A DNA stretch of 41,667 nucleotides, taken from positions 74,912 to 116,578 of the forward strand of contig DHUL01000006.1 of assembly GCA_002409145.1 (NCBI GenBank). The letters run 5' to 3'. The notes under the pieces were generated by a model that did no database searches, was not told the DNA's origin, and saw nothing but the letters and a program-made list of their open reading frames with translations. Of this stretch, positions 23,218 through 31,150 are shown piece by piece; the first letter of the stretch is position 1, and the number at the start of each line of letters is the position of its first letter. The stretch comes from Bacteroidales bacterium UBA5235. GTDB lineage: Bacteria; Bacteroidota; Bacteroidia; Bacteroidales; VadinHA17. The position numbers and the translations under genes were made by a program.

Positions 23218-24069
23218 TCAGAAGCGTGCAAGCCTCTTCAGATCTGTAATCAACAGGCCACTCGCGTTTTTACTGTCAACCATATGACTGTCATAGTAAT
23301 ACATTATCGCATCATCTGTCCCTATGAGGGTTTTCATGCAGGTGCCGGTCTGTTTTACACCTTCGGGGCCCACCTTGTGCACTACGAGGACATCCTTCTG
23401 CTTCTCATCGATGGCGCGCATGATTTCCTCTTCTTCCACAATCCTGACCTTGTAGGGGTAATATGCTGCAATCCTTTCCAGGGTGTTCACCTCAGGAGCC
23501 AGGTCAGCCTGCCTCACCAGAATAGTCTTGTTTTTTATTTCAGGGACATTTTTGTTATAGTATTTGAGGTACCGCAAAGCTGAGAGTGTGGGATTCTTCA
23601 CCACCAGTCCTGCGTGGTATTCCATGAACCGGATGATTAGTCCGAGCTTGTAACTGTACTCCTCCTCCGGGGCGCCTGAGAAGCAAAGTGGTATGGCACA
23701 GAATTCAGGCAGCTGATCAAGTTCATCCACGTCGGCGCCCAGCAGCAGGTTCAGGAAGTCATAGGTGGAACCTGACCTGTCATTGCTGAAGTTGGTTATA
23801 GTAAGCACCAGGAAGGAGTAAGCAGGGTCATTGCGCATGAGGTTGAACTCCTCCGTGGTTATGTTTTTCACAGGGGTTACCTTCCAGTATTTGTCAACCG
23901 CAGCCTTTATCTCAGCATTGTAAAAAGAGAAGGGATCATCTTCCCTGACAACGCATGTTACTGATTTTTTGAATTTTGCAGCGTCATCAAATGTCGGGTA
24001 GGGCCTCTGCTGAGCGGATATGGCTGAGGCAAACAGAAAAGACAGGGCGAGGAATGTGATTTTCTTCAT
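23218..24069 (-). CDS. Secreted protein of unknown function
   Basis: A 283-residue protein with a clear signal peptide (MKKITFLALSFLFASAISAQ, cleaved near residue 20). The mature protein has mixed alpha/beta character and no motif that I recognise. Segments such as KNKTILVRQADLAPEV and IVEEEEIMRAIDEKQKD look like a folded soluble domain. It sits 7 bases after another secreted unknown (24077-24823) on the same strand, so the two are probably an operon and may act together in the periplasm or outside. I chose ATG at 24069 because it opens the signal peptide; an upstream start at 24114 would put 15 residues before it. Confidence 0.7.
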   Translation of the reverse strand: MKKITFLALSFLFASAISAQQRPYPTFDDAAKFKKSVTCVVREDDPFSFYNAEIKAAVDKYWKVTPVKNITTEEFNLMRNDPAYSFLVLTITNFSNDRSGSTYDFLNLLLGADVDELDQLPEFCAIPLCFSGAPEEEYSYKLGLIIRFMEYHAGLVVKNPTLSALRYLKYYNKNVPEIKNKTILVRQADLAPEVNTLERIAAYYPYKVRIVEEEEIMRAIDEKQKDVLVVHKVGPEGVKQTGTCMKTLIGTDDAIMYYYDSHMVDSKNASGLLITDLKRLARF

Positions 24070-24076
24070 TAAGCAA

Positions 24077-24823
24077 TTATTTGCCTGAAGGAAGGAGAAC
24101 CGGGTGTCTCTCATTGAACTTCCTCAGGTATACGAACATCATTTTTTTCTGGTTTTTGTTGCGCATTGATACAAACTCATCGTACAGCTCCGGGTCACGC
24201 ATAAGGAGTGCTTCCAGGTTCTCAAGGTTATACTCATATGTCTTTCCAGTCTCGAAATCTATCATGAACATTTCGAGGTCAGTGCGTGATGTGTTGCGGC
24301 TGTATGGGTATCCGCCGTAGTACGGGTTATAGTAACGCGAGGAGTAAGGACTGTAATAATAGGGCGAATAGAATGACCTGTAGGGTGAGTAATAGGGGTC
24401 ATAGTACCCGTAAGGATTGTAATCGGTCTGGGTTGTGACATCTGCCACGAAATGGATTATCGCCCCGAAGAAGGTGATGCGGTTAAAGTTGTTTTGTACC
24501 TTGGCATAAAGGACACCATTGCGGGCGAAGCCCCATATGGCATTCTTTTCTATCTCCTGCCTGACGCCCATATTATCATAGAAATAGATCTTCTCAGAGG
24601 AGATCACCTGGTCAAAGAAATCCTTGTCGTTGTAGTCTACAGACGTAAAGAGTTTAGCCTTTGGAATCGGACTGTTTGTCTTAACCATGTCAAAGTTCAG
24701 GTATATGCCGTCTCTGAACTTGAAGTCAGGAGTATACTGAACAAGAGTATCACCCTGCTGTGCCCTGGTGAAGCCTGTGGCAAACAGGACTGCGATCAGT
24801 GTCAATGCTGCCTTTTTCATCAC
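24077..24823 (-). CDS. Secreted protein with Tyr/Pro-rich repeat region
   Basis: A 248-residue protein with a signal peptide (about residues 1-21, ending TRAQ). An N-terminal folded part follows (YTPDFKFRDGIYLNFDMVK). The central stretch at about residues 138-178 is dominated by Tyr, Pro and Ser (YDPYYSPY-like units), and the C-terminal part is charged (EYNLENLEALLMRDPELYDEF). The Tyr/Pro tract looks like a flexible or adhesive linker. I do not recognise a family. It is the first gene of a two-gene unit with the secreted protein at 23218. The start is either of two adjacent ATG codons (24823 or 24820). Confidence 0.7.
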   Translation of the reverse strand: MMKKAALTLIAVLFATGFTRAQQGDTLVQYTPDFKFRDGIYLNFDMVKTNSPIPKAKLFTSVDYNDKDFFDQVISSEKIYFYDNMGVRQEIEKNAIWGFARNGVLYAKVQNNFNRITFFGAIIHFVADVTTQTDYNPYGYYDPYYSPYRSFYSPYYYSPYSSRYYNPYYGGYPYSRNTSRTDLEMFMIDFETGKTYEYNLENLEALLMRDPELYDEFVSMRNKNQKKMMFVYLRKFNERHPVLLPSGK

Positions 24824-24902
24824 ACTCTTTTTCAGATTCTACTTCAAAAATTATACCGTAAGGCAAAAATAATCTTTTCTCATCACGGAGAACAGGGCTC
24901 TC

Positions 24903-24932
24903 TTTATCTTTATTGAAATTGATGTATCTTTG
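24903..24932 (+). promoter_or_regulatory. Bacteroidota-type promoter for the hybrid sensor gene
   Basis: TATCTTTG (24925-24932) is an exact TAnnTTTG match, with a TTTA about 18 bases upstream as a weak -33. Transcription would begin near 24938. This makes the ATG at 24934 too early and favours the ATG at 24961. Confidence 0.5.
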
Positions 24933-24960
24933 AATGACGTTAATCTACTGCGTTCACGAT

Positions 24961-26292
24961 ATGCCGAACAGATCAAGATCATCCGCCATTCCTCACTCAG
25001 ACCTGATGACCCGATGGACGCGGAACCGGATATTGCTGCCGGTTGCCGTAGCACTTCTCCTGCTGGTCACAGGACTTGTCACCGCTCTCGCCGGGCTGGT
25101 GTATGTGCCGGTGGCAGCAGGTGCCATTGCTATTATACCACTTGTGCTTGCGATAGCAGAACTGCGCAAGCTTATTGCAGACAACAGGGAAATTCTCAGG
25201 GAGCTGGCTTCAATTGCAGAAAAGAATGAAGAGGTGATCAACTCCTTTTCGCACAAGATCAGGGAACCGCTCAACAACCTCGTGCTTCTGGGCAACATGC
25301 TCCGTGAGACCACTTCATCACCGAAGCAGGAGGAGCTTGTGGAGACCTTCATTGCCTCCACCGGATCAATGGTGGAGGTGGTCAACGAACTCACCATGGA
25401 GACTGCCGGTAACATCACCTTCGAGAGGCGAGGTGAGATACGGTTCAGGCTGGGGCCCATCATACATGATACCATCGGGCTGATGAAACTCAGCAGGAGA
25501 CATGACCAGAGTGTGGTGGTCTATGATGACCATGGCGAGGGGGACAAGGAATACAGGGGTGACCCGATTATCATCAAGCAGATACTCATCGATCTTCTCA
25601 GTGCTGCCATTTCAGGACCTGCAGGTAAGGTGACAATCAAGATACAGGCAAGGGTAGCCGGTGAAAGGGAGGGGTCACATAAAGTGGAATTCACCCTGTC
25701 ATCGAATAACCAGGTAGTCTTCATCGGTGAGGGACGCCAGCCTTACCCGCTGGCTGGAAGACTGATCCGCGATTGCGGGGGTAGCTGGCAGGAGGCAACA
25801 TCCGGAACCGGTTCCTACTTCGTCTTTTATATCTTCCTGCGCAGGGCCGACAAGCTGACACGCCCCGCGGCCGCAAGCACCCTTATCAGGGAAATGGAAA
25901 CACACAAGGGTCACAAGGAAATAAAAGAGCTGAACATACTTCTGGTGGAAGACAATCCCATCAACCAGCGAATAACCCAGCTTATGCTTGAACCGCTTGT
26001 AAAGAGGCTCGAGATTGCCCGTAATGGTAAGGAGGCGCTTGATATGTTTGGCACATCGCGCTATGACCTTATACTCATGGACGTGCAGATGCCGGTGATG
26101 AACGGGCTGGTGGCAGCAGAGAAGATCCGCGGACTGGAGATGAGCTCCAGCGGACACGTACCCATCATAGCCATCACCGCTAACGCTATGCTGGGTGACA
26201 GGGAGCAGTGCCTGGCTGTCGGAATGGATGATTACATCAGCAAACCAATCGAGCCTGAGGTGCTTATTGAGAAGATAACAGCTCTTATCTGA
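24961..26292 (+). CDS. Hybrid histidine kinase-like protein with degenerate ATPase and intact receiver
   Basis: A 443-residue membrane protein. Two hydrophobic segments lie at about 25-47 and 49-67, then a linker helix and a HisKA-type dimerisation helix with SFSHKIREPLNN (His98). The expected HATPase region (about 160-295) keeps the general pattern GDPIIIKQILIDLLSAAIS and a terminal GTGSYFVFYI. However, the N-box Asn residues are Asp211 and Ala215, and the DxGxG G1 box cannot be found. The receiver (about 325-441) is complete: LLVEDN, phospho-acceptor Asp374 in LILMDVQMP, and Lys428 in SKP. It may no longer bind ATP and could work through the receiver, taking phosphate from another kinase. 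It is convergent with the phosphatase gene, 2 bases apart. Confidence 0.82.
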   Translation: MPNRSRSSAIPHSDLMTRWTRNRILLPVAVALLLLVTGLVTALAGLVYVPVAAGAIAIIPLVLAIAELRKLIADNREILRELASIAEKNEEVINSFSHKIREPLNNLVLLGNMLRETTSSPKQEELVETFIASTGSMVEVVNELTMETAGNITFERRGEIRFRLGPIIHDTIGLMKLSRRHDQSVVVYDDHGEGDKEYRGDPIIIKQILIDLLSAAISGPAGKVTIKIQARVAGEREGSHKVEFTLSSNNQVVFIGEGRQPYPLAGRLIRDCGGSWQEATSGTGSYFVFYIFLRRADKLTRPAAASTLIREMETHKGHKEIKELNILLVEDNPINQRITQLMLEPLVKRLEIARNGKEALDMFGTSRYDLILMDVQMPVMNGLVAAEKIRGLEMSSSGHVPIIAITANAMLGDREQCLAVGMDDYISKPIEPEVLIEKITALI

Positions 26293-26294
26293 CC

Positions 26295-27275
26295 TCAGAA
26301 AGGTTTAACCCCCAGGATCATCATATCATCAATCTGGTCATGCCCTCCCATCCATGACCTGATGGTCTCATCAAGAATCCGTTGCTGGTCGGTAAGCGGA
26401 TATTTGCTTATCGTCAGCAGGATATGCCTCAGACGGCGATACATGAACTTCTTGTTTTCCGGCCCTCCGAACTGGTCAGCATAACCATCGGAGAAGAGAT
26501 AGAGGATATCTCCCTCCTGGAGTGTGAATGTGCTCCGGTTGAATGATACCATGGCTAACGACTGCACCACGTTCTTCTTGTCGCCCTTTATCTCTATCAG
26601 CTTGTCGTCACGCACTATATAGACGGGCAAAAACGCCCCGGAGAACTCCAACACCTTCGTCTTTCTGTCAATTATGCAAATACCCATCTCTATTCCGTCC
26701 TTAATGATGGCTTTGCCGCTTTCCTCCTTGAAGAAGGCTGATTCAAGCTCGCGGTTCATTGTGATCAGCACCTGGTCAGTGTCATCAACCTTCATCTCAT
26801 TGATGATCTTATGGATGAGTTCCAGCCCGATCATTGACATAAGGGCTCCCGGCACCCCGTGACCGGTGCAGTCTGCCGCTGCGATGAAATACTTTCCGTC
26901 ACGCTCGCTGAACCAGTAGAAATCACCACTTACTATATGTTTCGGCCTGTAGTAAATGAAATGTTCCGGAAAGATCTTCCTGATGTGGTGCCCGGCCGGA
27001 AGAAGGGCTGCCTGAATCCTGCAGGCATAGTTGAGACTGTCTGTCAGGTCCTTGTTTCGCAGTTGCAGTTCAGATCTCTGCACCTCTATCTCGCTGTATG
27101 CACCCTGTATCTCACGCAGGTGCTTCCTGGTACGGAGCAGCACCCAGGACTGGAGCATTACCAGGTAGACCAGAGCTGCTATGATGAAGATCACAATGAG
27201 GTAATTGAGAGCCGGGCTGTCTCTCAGTCCCTGCACAAAGGCAGTAAACAGGGCTAATGACTGTAAGCCTGTCAC
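26295..27275 (-). CDS. PP2C-type SpoIIE/RsbU serine phosphatase, membrane anchored
   Basis: A 326-residue protein: one membrane helix at about 24-47 (LNYLIVIFIIAALVYLVML), a coiled coil at about 50-85 (RKHLREIQGAYSEIEVQRSEL), and a SpoIIE/PP2C phosphatase domain from about 105 to the end. Metal-binding Asp residues are seen in VSGDFYWF, AAADCTGHGVPGALMS, LFSDGYADQ and the final DQIDDMMILG. The family removes phosphate from Ser/Thr of partner proteins, often anti-sigma antagonists in partner-switch pathways; no such antagonist is coded here. It overlaps the UbiD gene by 4 bases (ATGA), so the two are translationally coupled, which is an unusual pairing. The convergent hybrid sensor next door could be a functional partner, but that is speculation. 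Confidence 0.88.
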   Translation of the reverse strand: MTGLQSLALFTAFVQGLRDSPALNYLIVIFIIAALVYLVMLQSWVLLRTRKHLREIQGAYSEIEVQRSELQLRNKDLTDSLNYACRIQAALLPAGHHIRKIFPEHFIYYRPKHIVSGDFYWFSERDGKYFIAAADCTGHGVPGALMSMIGLELIHKIINEMKVDDTDQVLITMNRELESAFFKEESGKAIIKDGIEMGICIIDRKTKVLEFSGAFLPVYIVRDDKLIEIKGDKKNVVQSLAMVSFNRSTFTLQEGDILYLFSDGYADQFGGPENKKFMYRRLRHILLTISKYPLTDQQRILDETIRSWMGGHDQIDDMMILGVKPF

Positions 27276-29161
27276 CCGGCGGTTGCATTAACCGTCTCCA
27301 CTGAAGCTTCACCCGGTTTGAGCAAGGGAAGGAGCCTGAGTGACGGTGATTCAATTAGAGGGCCGAGGCCATATTCCTGCCACCTGTTGTTGACAAGTTC
27401 GATCGTCTCCGGGTCTGAACAGACTACATTCGGCCACTCCCTTGGGAAAGCCGGCAGGGAACGGGTTTTTGAGGTGGCATCAATAAATATGGCGCCGCCT
27501 TCGAGATGATAGAGATCGCGTGCCGGATCACTGTTGCCGGTCACCAGCCATGTAAGCATAGCCGGGTCATCGGCATCAGCCCCTTCATCCACTGCAATGA
27601 TGACTGTGCCCGGCGTGGTAAGCGATGCAGGGAGTGAGGCTGCCAGGCGATGCATATCAAGCCCGTCCTCCGGTTTGGTTATTGTCAGTATTGCCACCGG
27701 AAGAGCATAATCAGCCAATGTTTTCATCCCTGTAATGATCTTCTCATTGAACTGTTCACCGGTGAGAAGTATCAGCGGAACTGAATGATATTCATCTGTC
27801 CGTTCCTCCGAGAGCTTCGCTGTAGCGTCAATGCCGAGCTTGCCTCCCATGCTGAACCGGTCAGAGGAGTGATCAAGCACGTCTAGCGGGCCGCGGGTAA
27901 GCAGAAGGTCGGAATCAAACCTGACGTTGGCAAAGACCTCCTCAGCCACTGCGCGGTAATCGGTGATATTAACGTTGCTGCTTACGACTATGATATACTT
28001 GCTGAGCATCATCTGTCCTGCACCGAACAGGGCACTCAGTACCTTCATTCCCTGGCCGGGGTAGGTCTTTTCGATGCTCACAATAATCAGGTTGTGGGCC
28101 ACTCCTGAAACAGGCATGTGCAGATCACGTATCTCCGGGGCTATTGCAAGTTTTATGGGTGCGAAGAATATCTTTTCTGTTGCCTTTCCCATCCATGCAT
28201 CCTCCATGGGAGGCACTCCCACTATTGTAGCGGGATAGACAGCGTTTTTCCTGTGGGTGATACATGTGATATGAAATAACGGGTAGAGATCGGCAAGTGA
28301 GTAGAAGCCTGTATGATCGCCGAACGGTCCTTCGGTAACCGGGCTCTCTGTCGTATCGACATATCCCTCAATGACAAAATCGGAGTCAGCCGGTATCCAC
28401 AGGTCGTTTGTAAGGCATTTGACCAGGGTCACTCTTTTACGGCGCAGGAATGCTGCCAGGAGATACTCATTGATATCTTCCGGCAACGGAGCGGTGGCAG
28501 CATAAGTATAAACCGGGTCGCCTCCGAGGGTCACAGTGACGGGCATACGCCCTCCTCTCTTCTTCCATGCTTCGAAGTGACGGGCCCCGGTCTTGTGCCT
28601 GTGCCAGTGCATGCCGGTAATGTCACGGCCCATGACCTGCATCCGGTACATGCCGAGGTTGGGGCTTCCGGTCTCAGGGTGCCTGGTGTGCACCAGCGGA
28701 AGGGTGATAAACCTGTCGCCGTCATGGGGCCAGCATTTAAGTATGGGCAGCCTCTCAAGGTCAGGTGCCTGTTCTACCACCTCCTGGCATTCACCCTTGC
28801 CTGATTTTCTCTTAGGTGACAGGGTGAGCAGACGCAGCATCCCCGGCAGACGTGCCAGTTTGCCCGTCAGGCCGCGGGCCTGGGCCAGTGACTCCACGAG
28901 GGTAAACAGCTCATCACCTGCATCATCAAGCGAATTACGGCCTATAGCCGCTGCCATGCGCGTGTCAGAGGCAAAAGCGTTTATAAGCAGCGGGAAGTCA
29001 GTGCCTGTCTTCTCAAACAGCACAGCTTTCCCCCCGTTTTTTACCAGGCGGTCAGCTATCTCGGTAATCTCAAGAACAGGGGTAACCGGGGACGTGACAC
29101 GTATCAGCTCACCACGTGATTCCAGAAATGATACAAACTGAGACAGACCGTTGAATGACAT
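27272..29161 (-). CDS. UbiD family decarboxylase
   Basis: A 629-residue UbiD-type protein, longer than E. coli UbiD (about 497), as is common in Bacteroidota. Recognised parts are the MQVMGRDITGMHWHRHKTGA stretch and the conserved EGPFGDHTGFYS, with the catalytic-region Glu and the prenylated-FMN and metal neighbourhood. The long middle segment is typical of the menaquinone-type subgroup. UbiD enzymes use prenylated FMN to add or remove carboxyl groups on aromatic rings, and in this phylum a role in quinone biosynthesis is most likely. It is the upstream partner of the SpoIIE phosphatase gene (4-base overlap). The prenyl-transferase partner UbiX is not in the window. Confidence 0.88.
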   Translation of the reverse strand: MSFNGLSQFVSFLESRGELIRVTSPVTPVLEITEIADRLVKNGGKAVLFEKTGTDFPLLINAFASDTRMAAAIGRNSLDDAGDELFTLVESLAQARGLTGKLARLPGMLRLLTLSPKRKSGKGECQEVVEQAPDLERLPILKCWPHDGDRFITLPLVHTRHPETGSPNLGMYRMQVMGRDITGMHWHRHKTGARHFEAWKKRGGRMPVTVTLGGDPVYTYAATAPLPEDINEYLLAAFLRRKRVTLVKCLTNDLWIPADSDFVIEGYVDTTESPVTEGPFGDHTGFYSLADLYPLFHITCITHRKNAVYPATIVGVPPMEDAWMGKATEKIFFAPIKLAIAPEIRDLHMPVSGVAHNLIIVSIEKTYPGQGMKVLSALFGAGQMMLSKYIIVVSSNVNITDYRAVAEEVFANVRFDSDLLLTRGPLDVLDHSSDRFSMGGKLGIDATAKLSEERTDEYHSVPLILLTGEQFNEKIITGMKTLADYALPVAILTITKPEDGLDMHRLAASLPASLTTPGTVIIAVDEGADADDPAMLTWLVTGNSDPARDLYHLEGGAIFIDATSKTRSLPAFPREWPNVVCSDPETIELVNNRWQEYGLGPLIESPSLRLLPLLKPGEASVETVNATAG

Positions 29162-29178
29162 TGAACAAGAGATTTCTA

Positions 29179-29186
29179 CAAATATA
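29179..29186 (-). promoter_or_regulatory. -7 box TATATTTG for ubiD, directly after the eno terminator
   Basis: The minus strand TATATTTG is an exact consensus match, 18 bases before the UbiD start, and touches the T-run of the enolase terminator. The compact arrangement puts the terminator hairpin where a -33 element would be. Confidence 0.45.
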
Positions 29187-29212
29187 AAAAAAACTCCGCG
29201 ATGGCGGAGTTT
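29186..29212 (-). terminator. Intrinsic terminator downstream of eno
   Basis: AAACTCCGC (29191-29199) pairs with GCGGAGTTT (29204-29212) around a four-base loop, followed on the minus strand by eight T residues. It ends the enolase transcript 25 bases after its stop. Confidence 0.8.
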
Positions 29213-29237
29213 TCATTTTGGTTACGGTGCCAGGGGC

Positions 29238-30515
29238 TTACCTGCAGCCGTAAACGGCATTACCTCCCAGTTCCTCCTCGATGCGGAGCAGCTGGTTGTA
29301 TTTGGCAATACGGTCAGTGCGGCTGAGTGAACCTGTCTTGATCTGGCCCGAGTTTGTTGCAACTGCAACATCTGCGATGGTAGAGTCTTCTGTCTCTCCT
29401 GAACGGTGTGATGTTACGGTCGTGTATCCTGCCCTGTGAGCCATCTCTATGCAATTGAGGGTCTCAGTAAGGGTTCCTATCTGGTTCAGCTTGATGAGGA
29501 TGCTGTTGGCGCAGCCAAGACTGATACCCTTCTTCAGATACTCAACGTTGGTCACGAAAAGGTCGTCACCGACGATCTGGATCTTTGAACCAAGTTGCTG
29601 GGTATGCAGCTTCCATCCTTCCCAGTCGCCCTCACTCATACCATCCTCAATGGAGTCAATGATCGGATATTTTTCAACCAGTGCGGTGAGATAATCAGCC
29701 TGCTGTGCAGGGGTGAGCTTCTTGGCATTCTCTCCTTCGAATTTGGTGTAATCGTAAATGCCATTCTCAAAGAATGAGCTTGCAGCACAGTCGAGTGCTA
29801 TCATCACATCGACACCCGGTTTGTAGCCTGCAGCTGTTATTGCCTGGATAATGCTGTCAAGTGCATCTTCGGTTCCCCTGAGCACAGGTGCAAAACCACC
29901 CTCGTCACCCACTGCGGTACTGAGGCCGCGCTCCTTGAGCACCTTCTTCAGTGAATGGAACACTTCGGCTCCCATCCTGAGGCCCTCTGCGAATGTCCCT
30001 GCGCCTTTGGGGCGGATCATGAATTCCTGGAATGCTATAGGTGCGTCAGAGTGGGCACCACCATTTATTATGTTCATCATAGGGACCGGCAAAATGTGGG
30101 CATTGGTTCCGCCGATATACCTGTACAGAGGCAGTCCGTGGTATGCTGCTGCAGCCTTTGCGCACGCCAGTGACACGCCGAGAATAGCGTTGGCTCCGAG
30201 GGTATTCTTGGTGGGTGTTCCGTCAAGCTCAATCATCTTCTGGTCAACGGCTATCTGGTCAGTCACATCCATTCCCATTAATTCCTCAGCTATAACATTA
30301 TTGACGTTATGAACAGCTTTGAGCACGCCCTTGCCAAGATAACGCGACTTATCGCCGTCTCTCAGCTCCAGTGCCTCGTTTTCACCGGTTGATGCACCGG
30401 AAGGCACTGCTGCCCTGCCTGATGCGCCGCTGGATGTTATAACTTCAACCTCGATTGTCGGATTGCCCCTTGAATCAAGAATCTCTCTCGCGTGAATACT
30501 AACTATCTGACTCAT
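29238..30515 (-). CDS. eno: Phosphopyruvate hydratase (enolase)
   Basis: A 425-residue enolase, which converts 2-phosphoglycerate to phosphoenolpyruvate in glycolysis. The N-terminal IHAREILDSRGNPTIEVEV, the substrate loop GASTGENEALELRDGD, the catalytic-region SIEDGMSEGDWEGW, the signature ILIKLNQIGTLTETL and the SHRSGETED block are all intact. The length is normal. It lies 94 bases downstream of rplQ, with a clear terminator between, and has its own terminator after it, so it is a single-gene unit. Enolase at the end of the alpha operon is usual in Bacteroidales. Confidence 0.97.
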   Translation of the reverse strand: MSQIVSIHAREILDSRGNPTIEVEVITSSGASGRAAVPSGASTGENEALELRDGDKSRYLGKGVLKAVHNVNNVIAEELMGMDVTDQIAVDQKMIELDGTPTKNTLGANAILGVSLACAKAAAAYHGLPLYRYIGGTNAHILPVPMMNIINGGAHSDAPIAFQEFMIRPKGAGTFAEGLRMGAEVFHSLKKVLKERGLSTAVGDEGGFAPVLRGTEDALDSIIQAITAAGYKPGVDVMIALDCAASSFFENGIYDYTKFEGENAKKLTPAQQADYLTALVEKYPIIDSIEDGMSEGDWEGWKLHTQQLGSKIQIVGDDLFVTNVEYLKKGISLGCANSILIKLNQIGTLTETLNCIEMAHRAGYTTVTSHRSGETEDSTIADVAVATNSGQIKTGSLSRTDRIAKYNQLLRIEEELGGNAVYGCR

Positions 30516-30553
30516 TGTAATTTATGTTTTGTTATATTAATATGCAATATATT

Positions 30554-30589
30554 AAAAAAAGGGATACGGCCATCAAGACAATATCCCTT
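30554..30589 (-). terminator. Intrinsic terminator of the ribosomal protein operon
   Basis: AAGGGATA (30559-30566) pairs with TATCCCTT (30582-30589) across a 15-base loop, and seven T residues follow on the minus strand. It lies 21 bases after the rplQ stop. Confidence 0.75.
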
Positions 30590-30609
30590 CTGTATATGAG
30601 CATCAGCTG

Positions 30610-31128
30610 CTATTCTTTTGATTCTTCGGTTTCCGGTGCCTTTTCTTCGGCAGGAGTTTCAACCGTTGAGGCAGTTTCGGTTACTGCAGCTGTTTCTGCT
30701 GTCTTTTTCTTCGGGCTGCGGCGGCGGCGTGAAGTTTTGGCTTTTACACCTTCACCGGCAAGCATGTTTTCATTGAAGTCAACCAGTTCGATTATGCACA
30801 TCTCAGCAGCATCACCGATGCGTGATCCTGTTTTGAGGATACGGGTGTATCCGCCCGGGCGGCTGGCGATCTTCGGTGCTACTTCCCTGAAGAGTTCGGC
30901 AACTGCGTTTTTATTCTCAAGATAACTGAATACAACCCTGCGCGAATGGGTTGAGTCATCCTTTGATTTGGTGATGAGGGGCTCAACGTATGTTCTCAGC
31001 GCACGTGCTTTGGCTGTTGTTGTACTTATACGCTTGTGAAGGATCAGTGATGATGCCAGATTGGCCATCATTGCCTTCCTGTCGGCGCTTTTCCTTCCAA
31101 GGTGGTTTATAGCATTTAAATGTCGCAT
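30610..31128 (-). CDS. rplQ: 50S ribosomal protein L17
   Basis: A 172-residue L17. The conserved core is residues 1-118 (MRHLNAINHLGRKSADRKAM, SLILHKRISTTTAKARALR). A Lys/Arg then Glu/Thr/Ala-rich tail of about 45 residues follows, which is longer than in E. coli (127 aa in total) and is usual in Bacteroidota. L17 binds 23S rRNA near the exit tunnel. It is the last gene of the operon, 22 bases after rpoA. Confidence 0.96.
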   Translation of the reverse strand: MRHLNAINHLGRKSADRKAMMANLASSLILHKRISTTTAKARALRTYVEPLITKSKDDSTHSRRVVFSYLENKNAVAELFREVAPKIASRPGGYTRILKTGSRIGDAAEMCIIELVDFNENMLAGEGVKAKTSRRRRSPKKKTAETAAVTETASTVETPAEEKAPETEESKE

Positions 31129-31150
31129 TTCTCTCTATCCTTACCTGTTA

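Noticed and set aside
24934..24960. Earlier ATG start of the hybrid sensor gene
   Set aside because: It lies at or before the transcription start predicted from the TATCTTTG box at 24925-24932, so the ATG at 24961 is preferred.
28313..29141. Two long plus-strand frames (163 and 182 residues)
   Set aside because: Both are opposite the well-supported UbiD gene and show no family pattern.
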